Origin: Enoplolaimus lenunculus
Taxonomy: Eukaryota; Nematoda; Enoplea; Enoplida; Thoracostomopsidae
Length of the DNA stretch: 64,000 nucleotides
Assembly (NCBI GenBank): GCA_030248215.1
Contig: JASANG010003600.1
Coordinates: 82,543 to 146,542, forward strand
Reading direction: 5' to 3'
In this document: positions 49,231 to 60,707 of the stretch, in pieces
Layout of the letters: every line of letters starts with the position of its first letter
Position numbering within the stretch: position 1 is the stretch's first letter
Position numbers and translations under genes: made by a program
Notes under the pieces: model-generated
What the model was told of the DNA's origin: nothing
The model's database searches: none
What the model saw: the letters and a program-made list of their open reading frames with translations, nothing else

Positions 49231-49456
49231 AGAGGCCGTATTCTCAAATGTGTATAGCATCTATCATCAGTTGGTTATAGGTCCTGTAACTTTGGAACCA
49301 ACGGATGGTGAGGTTCGAAATTCAGCACATTGTTTGTGTTTGATTTGCCCTACTTTTGCATCAATTTTCAGATCTGTAATTGCACGGGTTCGTCAGTTTG
49401 ATAACCTATCGCTAACTGATGATAGTTGCTATACGCATTTGAGAATATGGGCCTAG
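49231..49456. mobile_element. Family I inverted-repeat element
   Basis: Inverted ends built on GGCCGTATTCTCAAATGTGT and CATTTGAGAATATGGGCC, followed inward by ATAGCATCTATCATCAG and its partner. The plus-strand open frame here is repeat-derived. Relative at 25,656-25,873; partial ones near 9,505-9,540 and 11,525-11,610. Confidence 0.8.
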
Positions 49457-49715
49457 TGGATAGAGTGGTCTGTCGCGGTGGTTTTTGCGGCGTTGGGATT
49501 AACTGAACACGGAATGATAAGGTTCTAATCAAAGCGTTGTTATCGCATTTGTTTTTCCTATTTTTGTTTTGATTTTAGATAGAAACAGCCAAAATTAGCT
49601 TGTTTGTAAGCTTTTATATAATTATCGAACGCTACACACAGTTCAAAATACGGCATCTCTTTTGTGCGTACCATTTATTATTAATTAACATTAACTTTTA
49701 AAACACCTGATTTAG

Positions 49716-50208
49716 GGTCCACGTTACTTTGAAGGGCGAACCATTTTTTCGCAGCACTGCAAAATAGTAAGTATAAGCATTAAACTATCTTTGGCTAAAA
49801 AGACGTACACTGTAAAGTTCAGCGAGTTGATTTTAACTCAGAATGAATTGACTCACTCAGTCTGAGTTAGGACTATGAGAACTCAGATTTTTGAGTTGAT
49901 TCTATTCATTCTGAGTTAATTGATTAACTCACCCAGAGTCAGAGTCAACTCAGAGTGAGAATCAACTCAACTTAGAGTAAGTCAATGTTTACTGATATTA
50001 ATTTAGAAATAACTAACTCGCTAGGTGAATTGAATAATCAATTGATTGGAACTTACAGTGTAGCCTGAGGCTAAGGCTTAATAGTTAAAGGCTTACCGCT
50101 GAGGAGCACGACTTAGTTATTCATAGGTTTATCTTTACTCTGAGGCTTAGGTTTAGGCTTAAAAGCTTTGTTATGCTAATGCTACGCCCCTCAAAGTAAC
50201 ATTTTTGG
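49716..50208. mobile_element. Family B-like element carrying a nested TA-flanked element
   Basis: Ends GGTCCACGTTACTTTGAAGG and CCCCTCAAAGTAACATTTTT; flanks TGATTTAG and TGATTTGT match at six of eight. The normal size of about 240 bp is enlarged by an insertion at 49,808-50,060. Confidence 0.8.
49808..50060. mobile_element. TA-flanked inverted-repeat element inside the family B-like copy
   Basis: Starts CACTGTAAAGTTC and ends GAACTTACAGTG, flanked by TA on both sides, the target duplication of Tc1/mariner-type elements. The interior is rich in GAGTCAACTC and TTGAGTTGA units. It resembles family C in ends and in the GAGTCA theme. Confidence 0.85.
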
Positions 50209-51015
50209 TGATTTGTCAATCACAGCCGTTCAATTTTTCAATACAGATATGCTGCAACTGTTGAATTAAAGATAGAAATAACGAAACAATTTGAAATGAT
50301 AAAACAATTATAGTTGCATCGTTATTTTTTTCTTTCAGATTTAAAATCAACAAAGCCTAGCAGCAAATATATATATTTGCTTGCTTCAGTTGTATTGGCA
50401 GAAAAATAAAACATCTTTTAAACTTGTAAACTTCAATGATTTACTTTCTGTTTTTGTTTTTTGATATTATTCGTTTTTACATTCTGCTTTATTAGAAATA
50501 TAATAAATTCAATTTCTTGAACTCTGCGACCATACCCATTGGTCGTCTAACAAACTGCTTGCAACATTCTAATGTAACTATTCAATCACGGGCGTCCGCA
50601 GAAAATTATATTGGGGGCGGCACCGAATAATTCTGGGTGTCCCCCCTACAATTTCAATTCAAGATTGTTTACATTTTAGACCTAATCCATTTAGGGGACC
50701 CAGCCGAATTTAGAGGGGTCGGGCACAGCCGTCCAATGCCACCCGGTGTGGATACCGTTGGTTATTTTTTGATGAATTGAATCGTTGTTCCTTGAGGCCA
50801 TATCCCAGTGAGAGATTCCGTTTGCATTCAATCAAGTTTGCGTGCCATTTCTTCGCAATTCGCTTTATCATTCACTTTTAAGTGTTTGTGCGTGACTCCG
50901 ATTTTGGCCTCTGTTCAATCATAAATGCAATTTGCCAATGTTGCCATCTTAATTGTTGCAGTGTAGCGCGGTGCAGTTTACTGTGTCGTGCACCGGCCGG
51001 GAACAGGCCGGCCGG

Positions 51016-51109
51016 TTGGCCCGACGCCGTCCAACCGGCCCCGGCCCGTTGGCCCGACGCCGTCCAACCGGCCCCGGCCCGTTGGCCCGACGCCTGCCAG
51101 CCGGCAGGC
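51016..51109. repeat. GC-rich 33-bp tandem array, about 3 units
   Basis: Units of GTTGGCCCGACGCC followed by GTCCAACCGGCCCCGGCCC, ending in CCAGCCGGCAGGCC. Strikingly GC-rich against about 35-40% around it. Related GGCCGG-rich sequence occurs at 44,303-44,335 and 44,948-45,035. Open frames across it on the plus strand are due to the repeat. Confidence 0.85.
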
Positions 51110-52124
51110 CAGTGATTGCTTATTACAGAAAAAACTGAAAAAACTGAGACATCATAAATTTTATATTTTTAAACATAGATTTCGATTTCACAACTTTTAG
51201 CTGAAATTTGACGTTGCCCACTCTTATCATATTCACTAAGATTGAATCACTGATGGAACTACTTTGGTTGCAGTTGTATTCTAGCAACTCATGGTGGGAT
51301 GAAACGCTTCAGATGATCTGGGTTCCATTGCCCTTTACAAAAATATAGTGAAATCTTTCACCGGAGTATTTATAAATATTTTTTTCAATAATAAAGGAAA
51401 TAATAATTAAATCGGATTAAATCATCTCGGATTTTCTCACCGATTAAGGAGGATTTTGAAAAGTAAAGTTTTTAGTTAAATTCAACATAAAAATGAAATT
51501 AGTTTAGGTTTAAGTTTTGTTTACTGGATAGAGTCTATAAGTTCTAATTACAATTCATAAAACGTACCGAAGCATACGAGTGGTCTAGGCTGCTCATATA
51601 TGTACCAGGAGCTAAAGCTTAAACCTATAACCGTCTGTAACCGAATAACACGGGGTATCCACTGAAGAAACAAAATAAAGTCCATTCACCCTCCTATTCG
51701 GGTCACTACAGTAAAGCATATAACATATCGAAAACTGTTCTTTGTTGAATGATAAAACTTAAGTGACAGCTAAGCCGCTAGCCGGGAGCAAACTTTTCAG
51801 GATAGCGACGACAATGATATCGTATGACTTACAAGCAAGGTTAAAACTTTTCTTGGGAGAAGGAAATTAATTCTATCCTGTTCCCATTATTCTCCACGCG
51901 AGTGACAGACGGGATTTTATTTGTTGATGTCCATTCAATTTAAAGTTTAAAGTTTTTTCAACGTCTCATGATTGTATGCGATGTTGTATATCGCTTTATG
52001 CTACTATAAAGTTAAATTAAATTATAAACTTTTTGATATTCGTTCTCGGATCGGAAAAGATGTAGTCCACGGTCCATCAATTCCGATACAAATTTTGATA
52101 TATATATATATACATATATATATA

Positions 52125-52274
52125 CAGGAAAAATTGGTGAGTCAAATTCGACTCACTGAGCGACTCAGTGAATCGAATTTGACTATTGGCGAGAGCATCG
52201 AATTTTTGACTCGATTCTGTAGTCAGAAACAGCCTATTTCCGAGAGAGTCAATTTGACTCACCATTTTTTGCAG
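52125..52274. mobile_element. Family C element
   Basis: Inserted at an AT microsatellite; ends CAGGAAAAATTGGTGAGTC and TGACTCACCATTTTTTGCAG, shorter than the others. Confidence 0.8.
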
Positions 52275-52531
52275 TATATATATATTAGTCCGTTGTAATC
52301 ATGTTTTAGCTAAATTTCAATAAGTTTCAAGTTTAGCCTAAGCTTTTCTCAATCTCTGGGGCTTAGCTACTGGCAGCACATCGGGAAACATTTCAAGAAG
52401 AAATTTTGCAAAATATGATTTTCAAGATATGAAAACCTAAATAATTTCTGCGTTAAATTTGGATAGTTTGAACCGTCGATCTGGTACCCGCGCCACTTGA
52501 GGCAAACTGACTTATTTTAGTGAGCAGCCTA

Positions 52532-52740
52532 CACTGTGAAAAATGGCGAGTCAAATTGACTCTTTCCAATATGGGTTCTACGGGACTACGCAAGTTGAGT
52601 CAAATTAGACTCTACCAGAGTAAATTTCGACTCACTGCGTCGCACGTTTGACTCTGGCTGAGTCGAATTTGACTCAGTTTGTGTAGTCCCGTAGAGCGTA
52701 TTTCGGAGAGTCTCAATTTGACTCACCATTTTTTGCAGTG
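52532..52740. mobile_element. Family C element
   Basis: Starts CACTGTGAAAAATGGCGAGT, ends ACTCACCATTTTTTGCAGTG, TA duplication on both sides, 209 bp. Confidence 0.92.
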
Positions 52741-53217
52741 TATATATTTGCTTGATTACTATTGAACTATTGGGCCAATAACCATTTAAGAATATTAGTC
52801 ACAGCTTCAAATTCGGTTTTGAACAGTGATTAGGCCGCAATTCTAAAATATTAATGTTAAACAACGGCGAAAATTGTTCGTAACAGATTAAATTGTGCAA
52901 GACTGTGGCCGAATTTAGAATCCTGCTGTGTTACGACCCCCCTAAGTGCCAATTTTTCGAGTTCAACCCCTCGGGGCAATCAAATTAGTTATGAGCTAAA
53001 ATTTATAAATGGCTTTATTTCACTGTGGTTATGTAGTGAATGACATAAAGGAACAAAATCTCTGTATAACCAGATAAGCAAATATGCCAGAGTTGGAAAT
53101 GGATAAATAGGTCCTGGGTCAAGATTCCGGGAACTTTACCTAGCAAAGATAGGTCTTAGGTAACGCGCACATGAGTTGGTCATAGTTTAATGATCGTTTA
53201 CCATTTCCATCTCTGTA

Positions 53218-53428
53218 CTGCAAACAATGGTGAGTGAAATAGACTGTTTCCGACATAGGTTCTACGGCACTACACCAACTGAGTCAAATTCAACTCTGCC
53301 AGAGTCAAACATGCGACTCAGTGACCTGAATTTGACTTTGACCGAATCGAACTTGACTCTGTCTGTGAAGTCCGTCCCGCAGAGCCTATTTCTGAAACAG
53401 TCAATTTGACTCACCATTTTTTGCAGTG
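53218..53428. mobile_element. Family C element
   Basis: Starts CTGCAAACAATGGTGAGTG and ends ACTCACCATTTTTTGCAGTG. It begins a few bases after a separate inverted-repeat unit at 53,091-53,212 (ends GAGTTGGAAATGG / CCATTTCCATCTC). Confidence 0.87.
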
Positions 53429-53672
53429 TGCGAATATTCAGTTATCCTGTATACTGTGCACTTTTGAGTTTAATTTAGTCTGATTTTACTTGTCAAATTT
53501 GGCTGAGTTTAATGCTCGTTTGCGACCGGTATAAAATTGATTATTTTGTCAAATTTTACCTTTTTAGCTGCATACCCGCCTGTGACTAGCTTACTTAGCT
53601 AACGGGTTGAATAAAAAAATATCAGTAGCGTACAAGGGTTTTTGATTGCGTACAAGTAAGGTTGAAAATTTT

Positions 53673-54021
53673 GGCCATTGTAAAAACAGGGGCGGAACAA
53701 TATTATAAGCATATTCCTAAGCCTAAGCCTAAGCCAAAGCCTAAAGCGTTAGAACGAGCATATGCCTAAGCCTAAGCGTAAGCCTAGAGCATACCAATAA
53801 GTTTATTAAGCCTAAGCCTAAGCCTAAGCCTAAGCCCTAGAACGAGCATATTCCTTATCCTACGCCTAAAAGCTAAGCCTTAGCCTTTTCATAAGCATAA
53901 GAATGGGTTTATTCCTAAGCCTAAGCCAAAGCCTAAACCAAGCAAAAAATTAGTCTAAAACTTAAGTTTACTCTATTGCAGTCCAACAGAAAAACGTTCC
54001 GCCCCTGATCATTACAGAGGC
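53673..54021. mobile_element. Family A element, long variant
   Basis: Ends GGCCATTGTAAAAACAGGGG and GCCCCTGATCATTACAGAGG. About 350 bp, with an unusually long CCTAAGCCTAAGC interior interrupted by repeated GAACGAGCATATTCC-type blocks. Confidence 0.8.
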
Positions 54022-54357
54022 AAGGAATTTTCTATAGGTGGGGGGTGAAATTCTTTCCGGTGTGATGAGTCCCTTCTGGCTTTCAACTGGCTACGATTAC
54101 CGACAAGAAGCTTAAAATACAACTTGTTTCGTGTCGATATAATAATACCTGGAAGGCAACTGCCGTGTTCATCGAATCTTATTATGTCACAGTGTTGAAA
54201 AGTTGTCACAATTGGTTTGATTCAAAATGTCAGTTTTATGCAACCGAACCATATTTCGTGATAAAAACTCGAAGCACGAAACGAAAACAGGCAAATATTT
54301 CTTTAAACCAGACGTGTCTGGCTAAATCTTGAGTTTATTTTCGTTTATTGTCGTATA

Positions 54358-54620
54358 GGCCAATGTTACCTTTAGGGCCATGTAGATTAAGCGTATTCCT
54401 AAGCCTAAGCCTAACCGTTGCAAAAGCGTCCTTTTAAGCCTAAGCCTAACCTAAACCAAAGCGTTGCAAAAGCGTATTCCTAACCCTAAAGCCTAAGCCA
54501 AAGCGTTGCAAAAGCGTATTCCTAAACCTAAACCTAAGCCTAAACAAAAATGTCGTCTAGAATGTAAGCCTACTCCTTTGACCCACCACGAAACCGGACC
54601 AGCCTAAAGTAACATGGGCC
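54358..54620. mobile_element. Family B element, long hexamer interior
   Basis: Ends GGCCAATGTTACCTTTAGGG and CTAAAGTAACATGGGCC; flanks GTCGTATA and GTCGTATC. The CAAAAGCGTATTCCTAA block is repeated three times between CCTAAGC hexamers. Confidence 0.87.
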
Positions 54621-55243
54621 GTCGTATCGTGGCAAAAACCAGCCAACCAAATCTGGTGAGGCTCTAGCGACTTCCACCGGAACGATATTAAAACCGTCGG
54701 ATTTTAATGATGTAACGTTGACAGTCTTGGGATTAAGCGGATTCATCTTTAGCGACCTTTTTTGAAAATACGGTATGTTGTTTTAAATATTAACGTTGTT
54801 TTCAGTGTACATTTTTTAGGTAGAATTATTCAAACCGTACCTAGCCTATAAATACCCATTTACCTCAAGATTATATCATTTAAAAAAGATCCGGCAACAG
54901 CTTACCGGTGGAGACAAAACTGCATTATTCGCAGTTGCTTTAAGCTGAACGGCGAAATAAGTTTTGTAGAAACCGATTGAAGTTTCATATTTAAAAGGTA
55001 AATTTTCGTAGGCATCAACCAGTTTTCAAAGTAAAACAAAATTAACTATTATAATTGTAGTCAAATCAAACACTGTTTTTAACCTATTCGCTTAAAAATA
55101 ATATATGATTCTTTTATATGATATCCAGCAATCAGATAAAACATTTGTTGAATATACAGCCATTTTGCAACGACCCTATAATCAAAAATAACCGCTTTTG
55201 TGCTTTAATATTTTAGCTTGAATAATATTTTATATGGTAGATA

Positions 55244-55582
55244 TCAGGGTGTAACCGCATATCCGGTTCCGGTAAAAATCGATGTCCGTTTCCGTTTCCG
55301 TTATAGAAATAACGGAAATTGTGTTGTTTTGCGTTCAAAATACGTTATGAATCACGTTTATATATTGCAATTTTTCATAATAGATATGCAACAATTGTTC
55401 GAAATGAAATAAATATAAAGAAAGTCCGGTGAGCATTTTCACGTCTGAATTGTGTTGGCAGTAAAAGTGAAACATCTGTGAAGCTTTCATACTTCAATAT
55501 CTGTTTTCCGTTTCCGTTACTTTGCTCACTATTCGTTTTCGTTAACGTTTCCGATATTTTTACTATCAGTTTATACCCTGTG
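55244..55582. mobile_element. Related CAGGGTG-type element
   Basis: Left CAGGGTGTAACCGCATATCC and right AGTTTATACCCTG pair as degenerate ends; interior TTCCGTTTCCGTT tracts near both ends. Probably a hAT-like family related to D. Confidence 0.5.
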
Positions 55583-55792
55583 ATACATAAGCGACAAAAC
55601 TTTTCTGTTATAAAGCCAACTTTTGTAATTATCGCGTTCGTTCCCTTAGGTATTAATCAGACACCCAAGCGCAATGTCTCCGTTCAATTTGTGAAATCAA
55701 TTTCCTAATTCGATATATTCAGTTTAGTATTCAAAGTTGCCTGCAGACTGCACTGTACAAGCAATGTTGTTCTTCCGATACAAATTGGCTGG

Positions 55793-56061
55793 GTTTCTGA
55801 AACCCTACTTAAGTACGACTTAATGCTTAAGTACGTGCTAAGCAATAATACCTGTAGTCGAAGCTCGGTATATTACTGACTAATTGTGGTCTAATTGAAA
55901 CTGTAGACTCATGGTGCCTCCTTAATATACCTAAAGCAAAATTATTGGTTTTCTTTTTAAGGCAATGGCTCATATTTGGTTGTTATTTGTTTTTGACACA
56001 AAAGTTAAGTATCTACTTTATGACGTCGACTTAAGTAATTACTTAAGTATAACTTAAGGAA
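55793..56061. mobile_element. ACTTAAGTA-rich inverted-repeat element
   Basis: Left GGGTTTCTGAAACCCTACTT with TTAAGTACGACTTAATG, right TTACTTAAGTATAACTTAAG before GAAACTC. AT-rich centre, no coding. Confidence 0.55.
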
Positions 56062-56593
56062 ACTCTTATATACAATGCAAAGTTACAAACTGTCCCTGAC
56101 ATTAAATTTTCAGTTCTTCAAACCAATGGTTACTTTGTCTGATTCGAAAAGTACTAACAGAGTTTGTATGATACAGAAAAGAACAAAAAATGCATAAAAA
56201 AGTTTTCAGTGTATTTTTAATTGAAAATTGGCTGAATTTATGACTTTGAAAATTAAGAAAAACCCGGTATTTACTACTGCTAAAGCAGCTGATGTTCGTA
56301 TTTACTCCAAACTTCTAACAAAATCTAAATATACAACATTTTGTCAAAATTAGCGCTTTATGCGTGCAATTATTAACTTTCACGTTTCTAACCTTCAAGT
56401 ATTAATTTAAGGCTGACACTTGTAAAACAATGTGAAACGGTACTAGAATACCGATTCGATGTGGAAAATATTTATCTCATTAATGTTAACAGAGCATATT
56501 AGTAACTGTAATATTAAAAATATTCTTCCACAAATATTAATAGAAAAAGCCAATTAATAGGAAAAGCAAACTGTCAAAAATATTAATAATCGG

Positions 56594-56802
56594 GGCCCAT
56601 GTAAAGAACAGAGGCGGAACGTTTTTCTGTGGAACTGCAATACAGTAAGCTTAGGCTTTACATTAATTTTTTGCTTGGCATAGGCTTAGGCTTAGGCTTA
56701 GGAATATGCTGATTCTTACGCGTAGGCATAGGCTATGTCTTAGGCTTATAGGCTTAGGAATGTGCTTGTAACACTGTTCCGCCCCTGTTCTTTACATTGG
56801 CG
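56594..56802. mobile_element. Family A hAT-like miniature element
   Basis: Starts GGCCCATGTAAAGAACAG and ends CTGTTCTTTACATTGGCG, flanked by an exact 8-bp duplication ATAATCGG (56,586-56,593 and 56,803-56,810). Confidence 0.9.
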
Positions 56803-56845
56803 ATAATCGGCAAGAAGTCTTACACCACTTCAACTTAGACACATC

Positions 56846-57008
56846 GGCCAATGTACAGAACTGGGTCGAGACAGTATTATAATCATATTCCTAAGCCTTA
56901 GGCCTAAACCTAAGCGTAAGAATGAGATTATTCCTAAGCCAAAAGCATTATGCTTACACTATTGCAGTTCCACAGAATAACGTTCCGTCACTCATCTTTA
57001 CATAGGCC
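56846..57008. mobile_element. Family A element, second copy within 45 bp of the last
   Basis: Starts GGCCAATGTACAGAACTGGG and ends CTTTACATAGGCC, flanked by an exact duplication GACACATC on both sides. It is a separate insertion from the copy at 56.6 kb. Confidence 0.9.
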
Positions 57009-57363
57009 GACACATCAAACGTAGTTTTTTTGTCAAGTTTTGATACGTCAAAATCTGTATAATTAATATTTTGGCTGAATTTTTGTAATGGTTTTGGCCG
57101 CTGTTGCTATTTTTATAATTTAGCATTAATTATATAATTCATTTTACTTACAGTTTTATAGCCCACCTTAGTGTCTCAATCACCCCAAATGTCTTCTGAT
57201 TCTATTAGATAGGTTGCAGTTAGCTTCAGGATTAGCGAAAATATAATTGTTGCCGTGGTAAAGCAAAAATCATACCAATTGCTAATTTTGACCGTGATGT
57301 TTTAGTTTGGCCTTCTCAAAAAATATGGACTTGCAAATTAGGCAAAATACCCACGCGACCCCG

Positions 57364-57558
57364 CACTACAAAAAATGGTGAGTCTAATTAACTCTCTTCG
57401 AAATAGGCTCTACGGGACTACACAAACTGCCGCAAGTCTCAAATTCAACTCACTGAGTCGCACGTTTGACTACGGCGGAAATGAATTTGACTCAGTTTGT
57501 TTAGTCCCGTAGAGCTTATTTCGGAGAGATTCAATTTGACTCACCATTTTTTGCAGTG
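57364..57558. mobile_element. Family C element
   Basis: Starts CACTACAAAAAATGGTGAGT, ends ACTCACCATTTTTTGCAGTG; flanking TA not preserved. About 200 bp upstream of the candidate start exon at 57,755. Confidence 0.88.
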
Positions 57559-57754
57559 CCGTTTATTTTTAGTTTCGTAATATTTTTAGATATCTATTCA
57601 ATATTACAGATTCTGAATAAATCCGATAGCAAACATGAGAATTTGAATAATTGTTTTAGGTGTTTTTTACCATTTCGTTTATATAAAAATATATTTCAGG
57701 TAAAACATTAAATTAAAATATATTAATAATCAAAATAAGTCAATTAATCAAAAA

Positions 57755-57811
57755 ATGGAGCCACAACACATCATCACTCCGCATCAAACCATTGTTACTT
57801 TTGATATCGAG
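57755..57811 (+). CDS. Unrecognised gene, candidate first coding exon
   Basis: ATG in good context (AAAAAATGGAG) followed by 19 codons (starts MEPQHIITPH, ends VTFDIE) up to a strong donor GAG/GTAAGC at 57,812, phase 0. A TATATTTCAG acceptor lies 55 bp upstream of the ATG, so this looks like a 5' UTR plus start exon. The next candidate exon at 60,422 also begins in phase 0 and is open, giving one continuous frame. The peptide is not recognised. Alternative: a chance open frame next to splice-like sites; the pairing with the next exon argues against that. Confidence 0.5.
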
Positions 57812-58000
57812 GTAAGCAAGGGTGGTATAACAGCATTTTTAATATGCAACAAATTGAAATGGGTAAAAACGTAACGCACGCTGGTACATTTTAAGGACGC
57901 GAGAGTAGTTTGTTGCAAGGCTCGGAGCTGAACAGATACTGTGTCTTGATGAAACTTACAAACTTATCAATTATATCTTAGCATTCCGCTGGGTCATTGT

Positions 58001-58306
58001 ATATGTCGTAGGCCAATCTGCTAATCAGGCAAATTTCCAATTGGCCTAGGACAATTTGCTATTCAAAGCAAATAGCAGTTTGGCCTAGGCCAAATAGCGA
58101 TTGTGGGATTTCACAAAACAACAGTTATGTAAGACGAACGGTAATTGGTTTATTAACGGTATTGTGTTAGTCCAAATGATCAAATCTGATTGGTCTATAA
58201 GTTCAATAGCAGTTTAGCTCAAGACAAATTACTATTACGTAAAATTGTACATTAGTCTAGGCCAATTATTAATTGGCCTGAATAGCAGATTGGCCTACGA
58301 CATATA
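58001..58306. mobile_element. Family H palindromic element
   Basis: Inverted ends TATGTCGTAGGCCAATCTGC and GCAGATTGGCCTACGACATA, about 306 bp, with further GGCCAAT/ATTGGCC repeats inside. Relatives at 21,971-22,125, 29,318-29,365, 20,490-20,525 and 33,597-33,625. Confidence 0.85.
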
Positions 58307-58663
58307 ATATATATTGAAGAAAAAGGAAAAGTTGCCACATATGGTACCGAATACTAATTTTAAACTTTAATGCCTTTAAATTGCACAAAAGGCCTATTGA
58401 AAACTGTTTAATATGCTGTTGCCAGATTAAAGTTGGTTATTTTTGCCGGAAACTTTTCATAAATTTAAGACATTTTTAAATTATTCGTTTCAAAAGTTCG
58501 CAATTTATTTTTGAAATGATGAATGGTCGATATTCAGAAACAGTTTAGGATTATGGGTTGAAATCAGATAACGACTATGCCATCGAACTTTTTTATGGAC
58601 ATGTTTGACAAGGGGCCACTGGGACATAGTCTGTCAATGGTTTATAAAACTTTATTGTATATT

Positions 58664-59010
58664 GGGGTGCAACCGTAATTATAAAAATACCGGAATTAGA
58701 ACCGGAAAAGTTAAAAAATGTTGGAGCCGGCACTGAAGCTGGAACCGGAAAACAAAAAATACTTGTTGCCAAAAATGTCGTTCTAATCGGTATTTGATTG
58801 CTTTAACGGTGTAAACGCACCACTTAGAATGCCAAAATGTTTCAACAAATGCAGTAGTCGGAAACGTATGACAAATTACGGAGTATGTCACAAATTGAAA
58901 ATTTTGGCAATACACACTCAGACCATTTTAGAAAAATAAGTTTGAATAATACGCCAATTTTTTATAAATTTTGGAATGAGAAAAATCATCAATACCGAAA
59001 ATACCGGAAC
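58664..59010. mobile_element. Family D remnant
   Basis: Left end GGGTGCAACCGTAATTATAA and ACCGGAA-type subterminal repeats, with the same central AT-rich block (around AATGCCAAAATG) as the 22.97-kb copy on the other strand. The right terminus is lost. Confidence 0.6.
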
Positions 59011-59039
59011 AGACACTCCCCAAAAAAGTTGTTGCCAGG

Positions 59040-59210
59040 CATGTAGCTAGCTCACCTTGCTAGGAGGGGGGATAAATATTTTTCAGGAGCGGCATACAAA
59101 GGGTTTTCGATGACTTTACAAGCAAGATTGAAAGTTTTCTAGGGTGCCAAAAAATTTTCAGATGGGCGGAGCCCCCATGCCCTTCTCTGGCTATGGTCCC
59201 GCTTGTAGGT
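59040..59210. repeat. Family J dispersed repeat
   Basis: About 170-bp repeat: CTCACCTTGCTAGGAGGGG, then GACTTTACAAGCAAGATTGA, ending in a GGGCGGAGCCCCCATGCCC-type stretch. Other copies: 18,455-18,625, 51,775-51,885 and 59,558-59,720. Confidence 0.65.
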
Positions 59211-60090
59211 TAATTCACAAAAAATATTATGAAATGAGTTGCAAGTGGAACTGGCTACGTGGATGGTTAAGCTAATACCAAAAATTCATGTCAACGTGCC
59301 CAGTAAAGGCATAGTGGACCAATATTGTTTCAGAAGCTGAGGTCCTTTGGCCCGTTTTGGCACCAATAGTTTCTATTTCATTTTCTAAGGTCGGCTTAAT
59401 CATCCTTAAAAATGAACCAACTAAAAACATGACTTTAAGTCCCTAAGATGGACGGTCAAATGGGAATGTTTTACTGATAAAAAACGATGATAAAGGTATT
59501 CGGAAAGTTTTTACAGTTGAAAAGTTTACGTTTAACTTATCCGAGACAGAGAGCACACGTAGCCAGCTCACTTTCTTTTGGGGGGAACCAAAATTTTTTC
59601 TGAATTGGCATACAAGAGATTTTCATAACTTACAAGCAAGGTTGAAAACTTTCTAAGCAGAAGCCATAATTTTGCCAGGAGGTTGGGCCTAAACTGGCCC
59701 ACTCTGGTTAAGGGACCGAGTCCACAGTTAGAAAAAGCTGTCGAAACATTTGCATTATGCAGGATTTTGAGTATTCGGAAAAATTGTATATAATTTACAT
59801 TTTTGAAATTAATCAGCGTTAGAAAAATTGTTCAGGGGGGGGGTACATAAAGTCGACCTCCTACGCAGATTTGGCCAGCATTCGATTTTAGTTTTACGGT
59901 TGCGTTTAAAGCATTTATTTGTGCTTTTCTTTGGTTTTAAATATTTTCGTTGACACAATTTATAGTTTGCTTCAATCTCGGTTGAATGAACAGTTCAAAT
60001 TGAAGTTGAAGTAAATTTTTGCACTTCTTACGTTGTATTCTTCGTCATTTCTTAAATACGGTTTTTAATTTAGCATGCTATCCTAGCGTT

Positions 60091-60292
60091 GGCCCATGTT
60101 ACTTTAACGGACGTCTAGGTTTCTGGTGGGCCTTTAAAGAGTAGGATTAGGTTCTGGATTACATTTTTTTGCTTAGGCTTAGGCTTAGGCTCAAGCGTAG
60201 GCTTAGGAACACATTATTACAACTCTTAGGCAAATTCTTAGGCTTAGGAATACGCTTAATCTACTGTTACGCCCCTTAAAGTAACATTGGCC
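60091..60292. mobile_element. Family B hAT-like miniature element, best preserved
   Basis: Exact 8-bp duplication CTAGCGTT (60,083-60,090 and 60,293-60,300). Ends GGCCCATGTTACTTTAACGG and CTTAAAGTAACATTGGCC. Good reference copy for the family. Confidence 0.93.
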
Positions 60293-60421
60293 CTAGCGTT
60301 TATGTAGCAAACAACCAACAAAGCTATTGTTTATTGTATATAACTTTTTCACGTTATTTTTAGACGCTAATAAACAGTGTTTCGTCCGAAATATATCTTG
60401 GTTGGATTTTGCTATTTTCAG

Positions 60422-60533
60422 ACCGATTCAACCAATAGCGAAACGGTTCCATTGATCCGCGAATCAAATCCACCGTCAGTGACGTTTCTATTGACAGAAC
60501 CCGGTCGCCGACTGACCAATAGTTGCTCGTCTG
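60422..60533 (+). CDS. Unrecognised gene, candidate second coding exon
   Basis: A 112-bp segment bounded by a good acceptor (GCTATTTTCAG) and a consensus donor (CTG/GTAAGT). It is open in phase 0 and reads TDSTNSETVPLIRESNPPSV then TFLLTEPGRRLTNSCSS, leaving in phase 1. The segment is clearly more GC-rich than its flanks. The residues are polar and proline-containing, like a cytoplasmic N-terminal tail, but no domain is recognised. The minus strand is also open here for about 90 codons but lacks comparable splice signals, so it is taken as a shadow. Confidence 0.55.
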
Positions 60534-60707
60534 GTAAGTACTGCTAACTAAGACCAAGTTGATATCCCCCATGCATGTTGCAAGCTGTTGTTGTGCCTTT
60601 GAAAGCCTGATACAGTTCTCAAATTTCATACTTTGCTAGAATATCAACAACTGTTTGAATTTAGCATTCAGACACGCAAGTAATAAGATTCTCAGTGCTT
60701 GCCGGCC

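Larger units (their letters stand above)
43506..57699. other. Gene-poor interval between MRPL54 and the next candidate gene
   Basis: About 14 kb without a convincing exon. It holds at least 15 delimited miniature transposons, a GC-rich tandem array at 51.0 kb, and AT-rich sequence with T+G excess on the plus strand. That bias would fit plus-strand transcription through it, for example a long 3' end or undetected 5' exons of the gene starting at 57.7 kb. An open frame at 44,919-45,311 is noted separately. Confidence 0.5.
57812..60421 (+). other. Putative intron of the unrecognised 57.7-kb gene
   Basis: Contains a family H inverted repeat (58.0-58.3 kb), a family D-like remnant (58.66-59.01 kb), two family J copies (59.04-59.21 and 59.56-59.72 kb) and a complete family B element (60.09-60.29 kb). 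No coding exon was seen. Confidence 0.4.

Noticed and set aside
60360-60629. Minus-strand open frame of 89 codons
   Set aside because: It overlaps a plus-strand segment with a better acceptor and donor and compatible phase, so it is probably the shadow of that exon.
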